Positions 1-10,434 of a DNA stretch of 64,000 bases are shown in pieces. A program made the position numbers and the translations under genes. The stretch comes from Daedaleopsis sinensis. Lineage: Eukaryota > Basidiomycota > Agaricomycetes > Polyporales > Polyporaceae. The stretch spans positions 4,712,001-4,776,000 of the forward strand of contig CM066301.1 in assembly GCA_033807695.1 (NCBI GenBank), written 5' to 3'. How positions within the stretch are numbered: the first letter of the stretch is position 1; each line of letters opens with the position of its first letter. The notes beneath the pieces were generated by a model. The model saw only the letters and a list, made by a program, of their open reading frames with translations. It made no database searches and had not been told where the DNA came from.

Positions 1-3000
1 TCTTGTCACGTCGGTGACTACAGTGTTTCTAAGGAGTCCGACTTGAAAGACACCCTTGAAGTCGAATATGTCGAGGATAGATGGGGGGATCCTAAGGTGC
101 GCACGCGTCTCCGGGCGGGAGTACGCGATCCTGCTACGGTCCTTCCAAGCCCACCCTCGTCTGCAGATCGCGACATATCTGATTGGCACGCACGCATGTT
201 GCATGATGCAGACCAAGTCGTCTTTGTTTCGAACCGGCACGATCCGAACCACAGCAAAGGTTGCTGGAAAGGGAACCCGCCGTCCTGTCGTGCCCGATTT
301 CCTCGGGAACTGTACCCTTCGACCATGGTAGACCGCACCAGTGGTGCAATCCGGTTCGCAAAGCAGGAAGCGTGGATCAATACCTACAACCCTGTACTTG
401 CTTATCTGCTTCGTTGCAATCATGACGTTACTTGTCTGCTGTCCGGCACGCAAGTGAAAGCCATTGTCGCCTACGTTACTGACTACGTCACCAAAACAAA
501 ACTCTCAACAGAGTCTTTTTTCGAATCTGTGCGCAGTGTTCTTCTCCGACATGACAAGATCCTCGCTGATGGGGAGCACATTCCTGGTGATGTCGCTAGG
601 TCCGTAATTGTTAAAGTAGTCAACGCGCTGTCAGCTTCAGCTGAGACAGGTGGACCAGCTGCTTGTGCATACCTGCTTGGCAACCCTGACCATTATACTG
701 ATCACGTCTTTAAGGTGTTCTTCTGGGGAGCGTACTGCCGAGCAGTTCGACCTATTCCCTCGGATCTAAATGTCGATGCATCACAGATCGAGAATGTTCG
801 TGATCGGGTGATGTTGGGGCATACTGCGAATGGAGTCGTACAAGTTAACAACGTTCAACATTATTCCTGTCGTCCTCGCCATTTTGACGGCATGTGCCTG
901 TATGACTATCTCGCTTCCGTAGACGTCAAAAAAATTCCTCACAAGGACGTTGATCCAGACGACGACGACGATAACCATCAACGGTCCGATGGTTCTCATT
1001 ATGGCTCTGACTCTTCGGACAATGAAGACGGTGACGATGACGTTCCTGCTCAAAAGTCCCGTGTTAAATACCATCGCTTCCTCGAACCACATACACTACG
1101 TACGACCCATGCAGTATATGAACGCCCGCAGTCTAAGCGTTACACTTTGAACTTTGCAGGCGGTGCCCTCCCTCGACCAGACCGCGGTGACCGCGAGGAC
1201 TACTGCTTTACCATGCTTGTGCTGTTCAAGCCGGACGGGTGGCGCACTGCTAGCGATCTGCGTTCACCTGCTCAAAGCTGGGAGTCAGCGTTCGACCAAA
1301 CTGATTTTCACCGTGAGCATGTTAAAGTCATGAAGAATATGAACGTACTGTACGAATGTCTTGACTCGCGTGATGATTATTCTGCACTCCGGCGCTCTGA
1401 GGCTCTCGCTGCTCTAGGGTCCTTTCCTACCGGCCACACGGACAACGATGGCTATCAGCATGAAGAAGAGCTTCCCGATGATACATTTTGGGAACATACT
1501 GAGGGCTCCTTGCATACTCTGTTGGAAGATGGCTGCATCGGGAAGCGCACAGCTAAGAACCAGTCAGAGATGAACAATGTGCGGGATTTGATTATCGGAT
1601 CGTCTCCAGAGGCTGACCCGGCAGAAGGCATCGCTGCGCATCCTCGTGGTCAGCGTACTACATACCAGTTGCCAGCTGAGTGGAAACAGGTAATACAAGT
1701 CGCTCGGAAGGCAGTTTTGGACCGCATGAAAGGAGATGCCCCCCCGCTGTCTGCACCGTCTACTCGCTCTACCGAGCCCAATGCCTTGCTCGATCCGCCC
1801 TTGTGGTTGCCCGACACGGGTGTAGTGCACGAGGTAACTTTGGATGAGTTGGACCGGCTGCATGCCGTTGATGTCACAGCTATCCCTCGCGCTCCGCAAG
1901 ACCCGCACATATCTTTGCTACATGATGTCGTAGATCAGTACAGTTTGAACGGTGAGCAGCAACGTGCCTTTCTTATACCGGCTCGACATCTGCATCACCA
2001 TGAGAAGGAGCAGTTGCGTATGTACTTGGGTGGGATGGGCGGTACCGGCAAATCCCGTGTGTTGCTGGCTACCATGACGTTTCTGGACAAGCGCGGGGAG
2101 GGCTATCGCTTCATCGTTCTCGGTCCTACTGGCACAAGTGCTGCTCTTGTGGGCGGTTCCACTTATCACTCTGTGCTCGGGCTTGGAACTTCCTCCGACG
2201 CTGGTTTGATGACTCTCAAAGCTCTGGAGAAGATCAGGGGACGGTTGGAACGTGTGGATTTGGTGTTCATAGACGAGGTATCCATGATCTCCTGTCTAGC
2301 CCTTTTGCTGATACATATCCAATTGTCTAAGGCGTTCAACAACACCACCAGTAGCTTCGGTGGGAAGAGCATCATTCTCGCAGGAGATTTTGCTCAATTG
2401 CCGCCCCCAGGTCCTGCGCCTTCTCTGTACAGCGCATCTGTTGGTAAGTGGACCTCTTCGTCCTCTGCTCCACAACAGAAGTATGCCCTCGGAAAAGCGC
2501 TGTGGCACCAATTTACGACTGTAGTCATCCTTCGCCAGAACATGCGTCAGCGTGGTTTGTCAAATGGTGATAACCAGTTTCGAACCGCGCTCGAGAATAT
2601 GCGGTACGCTCGATGCACCGCCGCCGACATTGCCCTGTTGATGTCTCGGGTATGTCGTCCTCGAGCTGGAGATGTCTCCCATTTAGCTCCAAAGTTCAGG
2701 CATTTGTCGATCATTACTGCCAGAAACGCTCATAGAGATGCTATAAACGCGGTGAAAACCCGGCAATTTGCTGCAGACAATAATGTGCCTCTTTTCCACT
2801 TCCATTCTCTCGACAAATGGGGAAAGAACGTTGACAGCAGCTCCGTTCGACAAGCTCAGCGGTTGTACGCTAGCACGGTCGATCCTGTTAGGAAATCAAA
2901 CGAAATATCTCCTTTACTTCAAGCATCACTCTGGGACATTCCTCCCGCTTTATCAGAGCACCACGCAGGGAAGTTGTCGCTTTGTGTCGGTATGCCAGTC

Positions 3001-4707
3001 TTATTGAAACACAACGAGGCTACTGAGCTTTGCGCTACTAACGGCGCAGAGGCCGTCGTGCATGATTGGGTTTCTCGCGTAGTGAATGGGAAGCTCGTGT
3101 TGGACGTGTTGTTCGTGAAGCTCGTAAATCCTCCACGGTCTGTGCAATTGCCCGGCTTAGAACTAGATGTCATTCCTCTCACACGCACTCGTCGCAGCAT
3201 TCGCTGTACACTACCTGTTGGAGACCTAGTCGTCTCCATTCAGCGTGACCAGGTCATGGTTCTTCCAAACTTCGCCATGACTGACTTCGGCAGTCAAGGG
3301 CGGACCCGTGCTCATAACGCTGTACATTTGAAGCATTGTAAGACCCATCTATCTATATACACTTGCCTCTCTCGCAGCTCATCACTGGACGAGACTTTGA
3401 TAATTGACGGCTTTGAGCCTGCAAAAATAACCGGCGGCACATCTGGGGCTCTGAAACGAGAGTTTAGGGAACTTGAACTCCTGGACGAGATCACCCGGTT
3501 GTCGCTAGCAGGCACATTACCGGACACTGTCCTCGGCGAAACTCGTGCTACACTGCTCACCGCGTACCGCACCTGGAAAGGTCTGCACTTTGTGCCGCCG
3601 ACAGTGCCTACGGCGTTGGACTGGGCTACCGCTTCAGAGGACGAGCTACTGCCTTCTGACAGTGGTGCTCCATCGCATGCGCTGTCTCCCTCCTTACCTA
3701 GTGAACCTTCTCGGAAGCGCGGAGCTCCTTCACACCAGTGGACTGCGTCGGCTGCTCGCAAGAAGCAGAAGAATGCACTGGCCACTGTCGACCAGGCTGC
3801 TTACGACCGCGCTCTTCCTGTGACGAATCCTGTCCCTACCGCTCTAGTCGTTCCCAACAGAATGGGCCTTGTTTGGGATCATGACAATCCTAGTTGTGGT
3901 TATGATGCTGTTTTCACCGTACTATGGAACTTGTCTGTAGACACGAATTCCTCTTGGATGGACCAGCTTTGTCCAGATAACGGCCTCATGTCAGTCATCA
4001 AAACGGCAATGCGCTCGGTGCGTACTCAGCCCGAGCAGCTAGAGGTGTGTAGGAACCGTGTCCGGGACATTTTAGATCTCATCGACAGCACCGCTTTCCC
4101 CCGCCGAGGGCGTACCACCGTGTCTGTCTCTCAACTAGCTCGTGTTTTGTTCATGTGTCCGGCAGCATTTGCGTCGCCCGTCGGTTCTTGTGCGACATGC
4201 GGCGTAGCATCTTCCTCTCTTCCGGACATCGGGCGATGTTACTTGTGGTTGCCGACTGTGGAGTGGACACGTACAACATTCACTGGACTGACCTCGATTT
4301 CTATTCAGGACTACGCTACGCGGTTGCTCCAGCAAACATCTAACGCTCCTTGCGGTTTTTGCAGTGCATATATGGAGACGTCGATGCACATCGTAACCCC
4401 ACCTCCATTACTGCTGTTCGAGAACAGCACTGTCATGGAGCTATGCCCATCCAGACAAATCCATCTCGAGCAAGGCGCCATCCGGGCAGACTACGAATTA
4501 TGTGCTGTTATATACCACGGATTCGCTCACTACACTTGTCGTTACATCGATACGTCAGGTACGTTCTGGTACCACGATGGGGAAGCTACTAGGCGTTCAT
4601 GCATTCAGGAACAGGGTACCTTCACCGTGTCCTGGCTCTCAACAGCTCGTGGTCGCAGTGCTTGCCTCTTCGTCTACCGGCGACGCAGCTCTTCAGGATT
4701 TATGTAG
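1..4707 (+). CDS. Helitron Rep/PIF1-type helicase with USP-like C-terminal domain, 5' partial
   Basis: The frame is open from base 1 to the stop at 4705-4707, so the N-terminal part of the Rep nuclease, with its HUH motif, lies left of the window. Residues below count from the TTG codon at 43. A two-tyrosine Rep motif AYVTDYVTK is at about 143-151, after a Cys/His-rich stretch. The superfamily 1 helicase of the PIF1 class follows: Walker A GGMGGTGKS near 663, Walker B VFIDEVSM near 742, AGDFAQLPPPG near 781, LRQNMRQRG near 830 and a motif V/VI region with CLSRSSSLDE near 1110. The last 270 residues carry NPSCGYDAVFTVLWNL and, 200 residues later, HYTCRYID...WYHDG. These resemble the Cys and His boxes of ubiquitin-specific proteases. 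In Helitrons Rep nicks and joins single strands and the helicase unwinds during rolling-circle transposition. No intron or frameshift was seen, so the copy may be recently active. Confidence 0.93.
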   Translation, partial: SCHVGDYSVSKESDLKDTLEVEYVEDRWGDPKVRTRLRAGVRDPATVLPSPPSSADRDISDWHARMLHDADQVVFVSNRHDPNHSKGCWKGNPPSCRARFPRELYPSTMVDRTSGAIRFAKQEAWINTYNPVLAYLLRCNHDVTCLLSGTQVKAIVAYVTDYVTKTKLSTESFFESVRSVLLRHDKILADGEHIPGDVARSVIVKVVNALSASAETGGPAACAYLLGNPDHYTDHVFKVFFWGAYCRAVRPIPSDLNVDASQIENVRDRVMLGHTANGVVQVNNVQHYSCRPRHFDGMCLYDYLASVDVKKIPHKDVDPDDDDDNHQRSDGSHYGSDSSDNEDGDDDVPAQKSRVKYHRFLEPHTLRTTHAVYERPQSKRYTLNFAGGALPRPDRGDREDYCFTMLVLFKPDGWRTASDLRSPAQSWESAFDQTDFHREHVKVMKNMNVLYECLDSRDDYSALRRSEALAALGSFPTGHTDNDGYQHEEELPDDTFWEHTEGSLHTLLEDGCIGKRTAKNQSEMNNVRDLIIGSSPEADPAEGIAAHPRGQRTTYQLPAEWKQVIQVARKAVLDRMKGDAPPLSAPSTRSTEPNALLDPPLWLPDTGVVHEVTLDELDRLHAVDVTAIPRAPQDPHISLLHDVVDQYSLNGEQQRAFLIPARHLHHHEKEQLRMYLGGMGGTGKSRVLLATMTFLDKRGEGYRFIVLGPTGTSAALVGGSTYHSVLGLGTSSDAGLMTLKALEKIRGRLERVDLVFIDEVSMISCLALLLIHIQLSKAFNNTTSSFGGKSIILAGDFAQLPPPGPAPSLYSASVGKWTSSSSAPQQKYALGKALWHQFTTVVILRQNMRQRGLSNGDNQFRTALENMRYARCTAADIALLMSRVCRPRAGDVSHLAPKFRHLSIITARNAHRDAINAVKTRQFAADNNVPLFHFHSLDKWGKNVDSSSVRQAQRLYASTVDPVRKSNEISPLLQASLWDIPPALSEHHAGKLSLCVGMPVLLKHNEATELCATNGAEAVVHDWVSRVVNGKLVLDVLFVKLVNPPRSVQLPGLELDVIPLTRTRRSIRCTLPVGDLVVSIQRDQVMVLPNFAMTDFGSQGRTRAHNAVHLKHCKTHLSIYTCLSRSSSLDETLIIDGFEPAKITGGTSGALKREFRELELLDEITRLSLAGTLPDTVLGETRATLLTAYRTWKGLHFVPPTVPTALDWATASEDELLPSDSGAPSHALSPSLPSEPSRKRGAPSHQWTASAARKKQKNALATVDQAAYDRALPVTNPVPTALVVPNRMGLVWDHDNPSCGYDAVFTVLWNLSVDTNSSWMDQLCPDNGLMSVIKTAMRSVRTQPEQLEVCRNRVRDILDLIDSTAFPRRGRTTVSVSQLARVLFMCPAAFASPVGSCATCGVASSSLPDIGRCYLWLPTVEWTRTTFTGLTSISIQDYATRLLQQTSNAPCGFCSAYMETSMHIVTPPPLLLFENSTVMELCPSRQIHLEQGAIRADYELCAVIYHGFAHYTCRYIDTSGTFWYHDGEATRRSCIQEQGTFTVSWLSTARGRSACLFVYRRRSSSGFM

Positions 4708-4856
4708 CCGAGGGTCCGTATGAGGTACCGAATTCCACTGATCACAATCACGCAGACTATGAGCTATGTGCTATAACATACGTCGAGTTCAAGAACTACG
4801 CTCTGCGTTACATCGAAAATGTGTACTGCACGTCGCCGTACTGGGCCGCACCCTGA
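4708..4856 (+). pseudogene. Second, diverged copy of the helicase C-terminal (His-box) segment
   Basis: Directly after the helicase stop, another frame reads ADYELCAITYVEFKNYALRYIE and stops at 4854-4856. It resembles ADYELCAVIYHGFAHYTCRYID inside the helicase (bases about 4489-4550). DNA similarity is also visible (GCAGACTAYGARYTATGTGCT in both). The catalytic-type His of the His box is replaced in this copy. It is either a remnant of a related Helitron or an alternative last exon; I favour a remnant. Confidence 0.55.
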
Positions 4857-4969
4857 CCAGGATTATCTTCATTTATAGAACACGCAACTGCTGCGGCACT
4901 TCGTAGCCCAGAAAACGTAACACTCTACGACGCCGTTAGTTGAGTTGTGCTCCTGCGACCGTAAGTCAC

Positions 4970-5314
4970 TCACTTCTTCAGTGCGCTCTTGGCGGCATAG
5001 ATGTCTTCGCGCCTCATATTGACCATGGACGCATCAGAGTTCACGAACGCCATCTTGAAGACGAGAGCTTCTCCGTTCCATAGCTTCCTCCCCCCTTGGT
5101 TTCTCTCTGCCTGCTGTGGACCAGCGACGTACACGGTAAATCTTCTCCATACCGTGCCTTCCTTAGTGGTCTTCACGAACAACCGGACCATCTTTGCAGG
5201 GGCTTGCATCGTGAATGACATATCCGTCAGAGGAATGTCTATTCCACCGGCCGAGGTGTACCGGTGAGCAATTGCATGTGCAAACTGCCACTGTGCGTTT
5301 GGTGACACGGTCAT
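4970..5314 (-). CDS. Small orphan protein, 114 aa
   Basis: A single-exon minus-strand frame with an ATG start (5314) and a stop at 4970-4972. The sequence is mixed alpha/beta with even composition, for example KMVRLFVKTTKEGTVWRRFT and WNGEALVFKMAFVNSD, which argues against chance. I do not recognise a family. It converges with the Helitron helicase and is transcribed in the same direction as the OB-like gene at 7123-6057. A GTGAGT overlaps the stop, so the frame could be the first exon of a longer gene. Confidence 0.45.
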   Translation of the reverse strand: MTVSPNAQWQFAHAIAHRYTSAGGIDIPLTDMSFTMQAPAKMVRLFVKTTKEGTVWRRFTVYVAGPQQAERNQGGRKLWNGEALVFKMAFVNSDASMVNMRREDIYAAKSALKK

Positions 5315-6056
5315 GCACCTCAGCGATACTGGCTAGGATAAGTCAGCACATCGTCGCTGTGTATCGGACCGCGTACTGACCTTGTACGACATTCCAGGTC
5401 CTGGTTTCTTCCTGTGTCAACTCACATACTCCGTGACTTTATCTTCCGTCCGTCCCGTAAACTGAACACATCGCATTCGTTCCGATCGTTCCCGTCGGTA
5501 TCTGTTGCATGCGTGATGGTGTACTACACTAGTGTATCATATGACCCTAGCGGTCATCGCCCATGCCCAACGTAACTGTGCTTCACAGGTACAGTCTGCT
5601 ATGGTTCTCCAGTGGTGACGTTTTGCCCAGCCTAGTGGCATCTTTAAAGAACCCACGAGAGGCCTAGTACTGGTAGGTGATACCCCGCATCCCTGGTACC
5701 CTGTTATCTGTCGTGGCGTGCTGCAGCCTCCACTGCTTACTACTACCCTGTCTCGCAGAACCCGAGTACTACTGCCACCACAAGTACTACGCTCAACTTA
5801 GGGCCGTGTTCGTATCCGTACGTAAATCACCTCACGAGATAATTCGTAAATCTCACCACTCCAACTTCTACCGCGGCGCTGGGTCACGCCCTCCGAACAA
5901 GTCCGCTCACCTTACAATGCGCTGTGCTTTGCGGTTCATGCCAGCATATTCAGTCTGGTTCGGCGACTCCTGTAATCACCACCTATCTCACATGTTATAG
6001 AGCTGTAGCCACCGACACAAAACATAACACATATGTTACATACAACACGCAGTATC
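5315..6056. other. Intergenic region with no supported gene
   Basis: Contains only short unconvincing frames on both strands. No tRNA, long repeat or terminal inverted repeat was recognised. It is the 3' flank of the minus-strand OB-like gene. Confidence 0.5.
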
Positions 6057-7123
6057 CTATACGGTGTCCATCTGGACATCATCCGCAAAATCCATCCCTT
6101 CAGGTCGACTGACCGTAGGAACTTGTTGCGCGCCTTCTCGGATTTGGCGAGGAACGGTGCTGAAGAGCGCCTGAAGAGGTAGACATCAGCGCTGGCATTA
6201 ATCTTGCACTCTGCGTGCAGAACAGAGACGTACCTTCGCCTCCGATGCTCCCTTCATGCGTACCACCTCCTGCGGACAGAACTGTACCTCATGCTTCCGC
6301 CCGTTCCTCGTCTTCATACTAACCACCTCCACTGCGACCAGCACGTCCACGAAATCGCCCTTGCGGATCGCCATAGGAGGAATCGCGTACACTAAACCGT
6401 CGTCCTTCTGAACGCCCAACTTCACCCGATGGTCAACTACCCATTTGTGGGATATACGAGCAGCTTTGCCCAGCGGATCGTCCCTCGAGCTGAGGGGAAC
6501 AGCTTGCAGCGCGTTCGTGTCTTCCTCCCGAATCTAAATGCCGGTCAGCTTTCTCATCTCGACTCCGTTACTACTACTCACCATCGTAAACACCCTTCGC
6601 TTCAATCGTATAGAACCTTTGCGGGCCGTACGCGAGGTCCTGGGCGAACCCATCACCGTGCACACGATCTCCTCCAACGCGATCAGGCCATCACATTGCG
6701 GGTCGAACGCCTCGGACACCCCTCCGGATGTTAACATCAACGTCTGCATTGCTTTCGGGGCACCTTGTTCGTCTCTACATGAATCAATCAGTACATATTA
6801 CGCAAAGACACCACACATACTCACCCATTCCAGTTACCCAACGGGTACAGGCTAGCCTCGGACACGACACCTTGGACGCGGATCATGAACTGCATCACGA
6901 CGCCCTGCTTCTCGAGACTATCGTGGGCGACGAGAACGAGAGGATTGCTCATACCCCCTCTGTCGACCGTTACACGTTCTGCGAGCTCTTCGATGGTGGT
7001 CGGCAAATACTTCCACAACGGTATATCGCCTTTCTGGGTTATCGGCTTCCCCATGTTGAACGGCCACTTGTCACGGTAGAGCACGGTCCCAGCTGGATCA
7101 CTGTCAGTCTCCATCCTCTCCAT
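6057..7123 (-). CDS. Divergent OB-fold-like (SSB-like) protein, 301 aa, 4 exons
   Basis: Exons 7123-6825, 6774-6582, 6533-6234 and 6170-6057 join in phase (2, 0, 0) into 302 codons including the stop, with GTGAGT, GTGAGT and GTACGT donors and TAG, TAG and CAG acceptors. The start is the ATG at 7123. The third exon has the family pattern of a KDD turn, then KGDFVDVLVAVEVV, then EVQFCPQEVVRM. This parallels the last exon of the four plus-strand paralogs at 8.3-14.2 kb. The C-terminus is acidic (GMDFADDVQMDTV) like the protein-docking tails of single-strand DNA-binding proteins. The first exon has PLVLVAHDS followed by a beta-like stretch, possibly a first OB half. Function is inferred only: nucleic-acid binding next to a rolling-circle transposase. 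Confidence 0.72.
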
Positions 7124-8338
7124 TGGCACTGTGCGCACTTACATGCAAAGTAGGCCATGTCGTCGGTCAGAGACTACGTCCACCACGTCCCATGACCTGT
7201 ACAGGTTTATATGACCGTGCCGAACTCTGTGCACAATCCTGTCGTTATCGTGCAACGTCTATGTCCATTCTCTACTTGTCTTAGTCGCCACAGCCTCATC
7301 CTCCGCCTGCTCAGATGACGTGCGCCTGTTCCAAAGTCTCCTAACATTAGCCTCCTCCACATCACTCCTCTTTAGTGCAGCCCCATAGCACTACTGATTA
7401 GTGTCGCCTCCGTTGTGACGCCACCCCAGCATGCTCAGCAAATTTCTGACCTCCCAAATCACGCCATGTCAACATTTTCTGACCACAACGTAAGTCAAGC
7501 CCTCCTCATCATGTTATCCACTCACAGAAATGAACCAATCAGCATGTACTCGTCCAGATGTGATCACTACTCTGATCAATCCGTGATGAGCTTGAGCTCT
7601 ACTGCTTTCAGTCCTTCCCTTTAAAGGCCACCGTCTACAACGCCCGCTACCCCCACCCTCCTCTCTCCGTCCCGTCTAGTGATGAACACCCGTCTTACAC
7701 GCACAAGGATCAGCCATTCAGGAGAACGTCCGGATGTGAAGCGACTTCGCACTGAGTTCGTAACCTCTTCTTCTTATGTTATCATCCTCTCACTGATCCC
7801 AACCGTCATCCAGATCGGGGGCGGTCTCAGAATCCCCGAACATCACAGCTCGCACTGCAGAACAAACCGGCGACGTTGTCAAAGTACCTGCGACTGTCGC
7901 TGACCATCTCGAATCCTCCCCTCCCTCTCCGACCGCTACCGCAGATCAGCAGCCTGCCCGGGACCCTTCCTCAGCTACCACTGTGGTCAGCACCGTGCCT
8001 ACTTCCCCTACTGCGACCGCACGCTCTGCTCCCGCGCATGACGGCATCTCCCTCCCGTGTGTTCTGTGCTTCCCCTCACTCCATACGATGAGCAGAGCAC
8101 TGACTGCCCGTGGCTCATTGCCACCTGCAGCGTCATATCCATCTCGGCTACAACGCCGAATAGAACCTCAGCGTTGAAACCGGACAACAGCACATCATTC
8201 CCGTGTGTATTCTCCGTTACCACTCTGCATAGTTCGAACACGGTGCTGACTACGTATGCTTAGCTTGCACTTCGTTGGCAACACCAAGGTCGCGCATGGA
8301 CCAGGTGGAGCTGTGTACGTGGACCGCCTCCCAGCTGT
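7124..8338. other. Intergenic region between divergent OB-like genes
   Basis: Separates the minus-strand gene from the first plus-strand paralog and should hold both promoters. At 7682-8180 there are Ser/Thr/Pro-rich plus-strand frames that could be extra 5' exons of the gene at 8339, but I could not join them in phase, so they are not annotated as coding. Confidence 0.4.
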
Positions 8339-9485
8339 ATGCTTACTTATAACTTACGCTTACGCTGCTCCTCGCACAGCACATCTACGTCAGACTCAGC
8401 GTCGAGGTCAGTTTCCCGTGAACACATCTTTCGTCCATCCGCTTACCGTTCCTGTCACAGTCCGGCTACTCCGAGTGATTCGTCAGCGAGCACTATCTCC
8501 AGTGTCCACTGCGCCGACCACAAGGATGCCCATACCCCTGCGGTTCCTCCAGCAACCGTCAATGATACAGGACACTTGGACAAGACCGAGCCTGTCTCAT
8601 CCTCCAATGTCCAGCCGTCTGGGGAAGTGACTCCAGAAAGGGATCCATCCTTTGACGGCCTTGACTATGTACCCGCGGACGTGCTTCGGTGAGTATTCCG
8701 GAACAGTATGCTCGCGAATGTTCCCTCACTGTTGTTGCATAGTCGTGCACGAGAATTTACACAGAAAGTTGACACCGTCCATTCGCGCTTTTCCATCAGT
8801 AAGCTACCCACCGATATCCGCTGGGGCACCTCCTACAAAACGGAACGTGTGCTATGCGACAACAACAACAAGCCGCTGACGCTCTGGCTCCTGGTCAAAG
8901 TCAAGAGTAAGTCGTTTTACGATCGTGATGGCAATCCACTGGGCAGGGTATATCTCTCCGGAGAATTACCGTTCGATGGGGATTACCAAGCGCTCTGCGA
9001 TTTGTATGAGCGGTTCGGATCCAGCACCGGTCAGTTGCGTGCCTGTGATAACATGTTACCATCTACCTGACATTCTCCATCCCAAGAACCGCCTTCTCCC
9101 GTGGTGTATGCGAATAGGTTCCAAACTCGCCAAGTGAAGGGCCAGGAAAAACCCGCGGTGAGCTGTCATTGTATCTCTCCCCTTCGCGGTTCTCATGTCG
9201 ATGCAGATCGACCCGTTCGATGCCCTTTACGATGCCCGACAGAAATTTCGCTCCAAAAAGGACATGTCCTCCTTCCCGGCATACCGCATCGGGCCTGGAG
9301 ACGTCGGTCTCCTCGAGGTGGCCTTCACGCGGTGGAAGGCGACCAAGGAAGCGAAATCGTCCCGGGCGTGGACGACGTGGGAGCTGAGCTTTGATTTGCA
9401 GGGTTTTTCCATCCTGTATGAGGCTCCTGCTGGTGCAGCTATCGACGGTCCGACTGAGGTTCCCGATTTCGAAGATGATATGTAA
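8339..9485 (+). CDS. OB-fold-like array member 1 with acidic tail, 328 aa, 4 exons
   Basis: Exons 8339-8688, 8743-9029, 9087-9157 and 9207-9485 join in phases 2, 1, 0 into 329 codons including the stop at 9483-9485. The first 116 residues are Ser/Thr/Pro-rich and probably disordered. The second exon has WGTSYKTERVLC, then KPLTLWLLVKV and GRVYLSGELPF, read as the first beta strands of an OB-like barrel. The last exon has YDARQKFRSKKDM, GDVGLLEVAFTRW and WELSFDLQGFSILYEAP, followed by an acidic end EVPDFEDDM. Acidic tips of this kind mark bacterial and phage single-strand DNA-binding proteins. Order of strands, tail and neighbourhood suggest an SSB-like accessory protein, but no family was identified with certainty. 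Confidence 0.8.
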
Positions 9486-10434
9486 TGTTACTTACTCTCG
9501 TTGACCGTATAACAATCGTGTATGTATGTACTATAAGCCGACTCAATCACACGTCATCGTTTATCGCAAACCTTAAGTTGTTGAACAGCGTGTGCTAGCG
9601 CCTACCTCTCTACTCCAAATCGCGAGCCTCAACTGCCCACCGATACCCAAACCCAATATCATTTTCTACTAATCCCTCCCTGAACACGACACCTTGAATC
9701 GCTTCTTCGCCTCAATCCTAGCCAGTACGCCGCCTCCGCACAGCGGCACGATCGCACAGGAGTCACTGTTGTCGACCAACAAGCGCGGCAAGGTGCAGGA
9801 AGGAGACTCGGACGGAGCTGCTCTCGCGTTGCGCGACTTCGGGAAGTAGGCAGTTGAGGAGATCTACCAGAAAGCAGCTGAAGGATGGTTTCGTTCTGGG
9901 ACATGTACGTGTCCGTTTCCTCTTTCACTGGTACTTACGCGCGCACCAATCCCTGACATGGACCACGCCTAGAAGACGACGTATGAGAAGTTATCTGCGT
10001 TCTCGCAGGCCTGCTCGGGCTGATGAGCACGCGAACTCGTTCAAGACTATGCTGTACAGCAACACGACGACCCGGTTCCAGAGCGCCTTCATGGCCAAAG
10101 CAACCAGCGGACGAGCGAGGTGCGGCGCGAACACTTCTCGTGATCCATCCCCTTGCACGACTCCGCGCCCAACCAAGATACCGTCCAGTTCTCCCTGCTT
10201 TACAACACGCGTTCATCGATGTCAGTCTCGGCGTTGTTATCTATGACGTTCACCACCGATATCTTCCACACAAACACATACCCCTGTGAATGAGCCGCTC
10301 GGTGATCCACCATGCTTCTTTAGTATCCATGTCCCCAGCCGCAGTGCCGTTCCAAGTATCCCATAAAGTGCTGGTCATACTGCTGAACCGTTATAATATC
10401 CCCCCGCCATCTGCTTGGCTGCATTAGTTGTTCC
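9486..10434 (+). pseudogene. Broken fragments of an unidentified gene between array members 1 and 2
   Basis: At about 9697-9850 a plus-strand frame reads FFASILASTPPPHSGTIAQ up to GAALALRDFGK, meets TAG, and continues AVEEIYQKAAEGWF. Near 9973 KTTYEKLSAFSQ and near 10020 ADEHANSFKTMLYSNTTTRF look like later pieces in other frames. The pieces look protein-like but need a stop and at least one frame change to be read through. I do not recognise the family and it does not match the OB-like pattern. Confidence 0.35.

Noticed and set aside
7682..8180. Ser/Thr/Pro-rich frames as 5' exons of the first OB-like gene
   Set aside because: No donor/acceptor pair joined them in phase to the exon at 8339, which has its own ATG and the expected phase.
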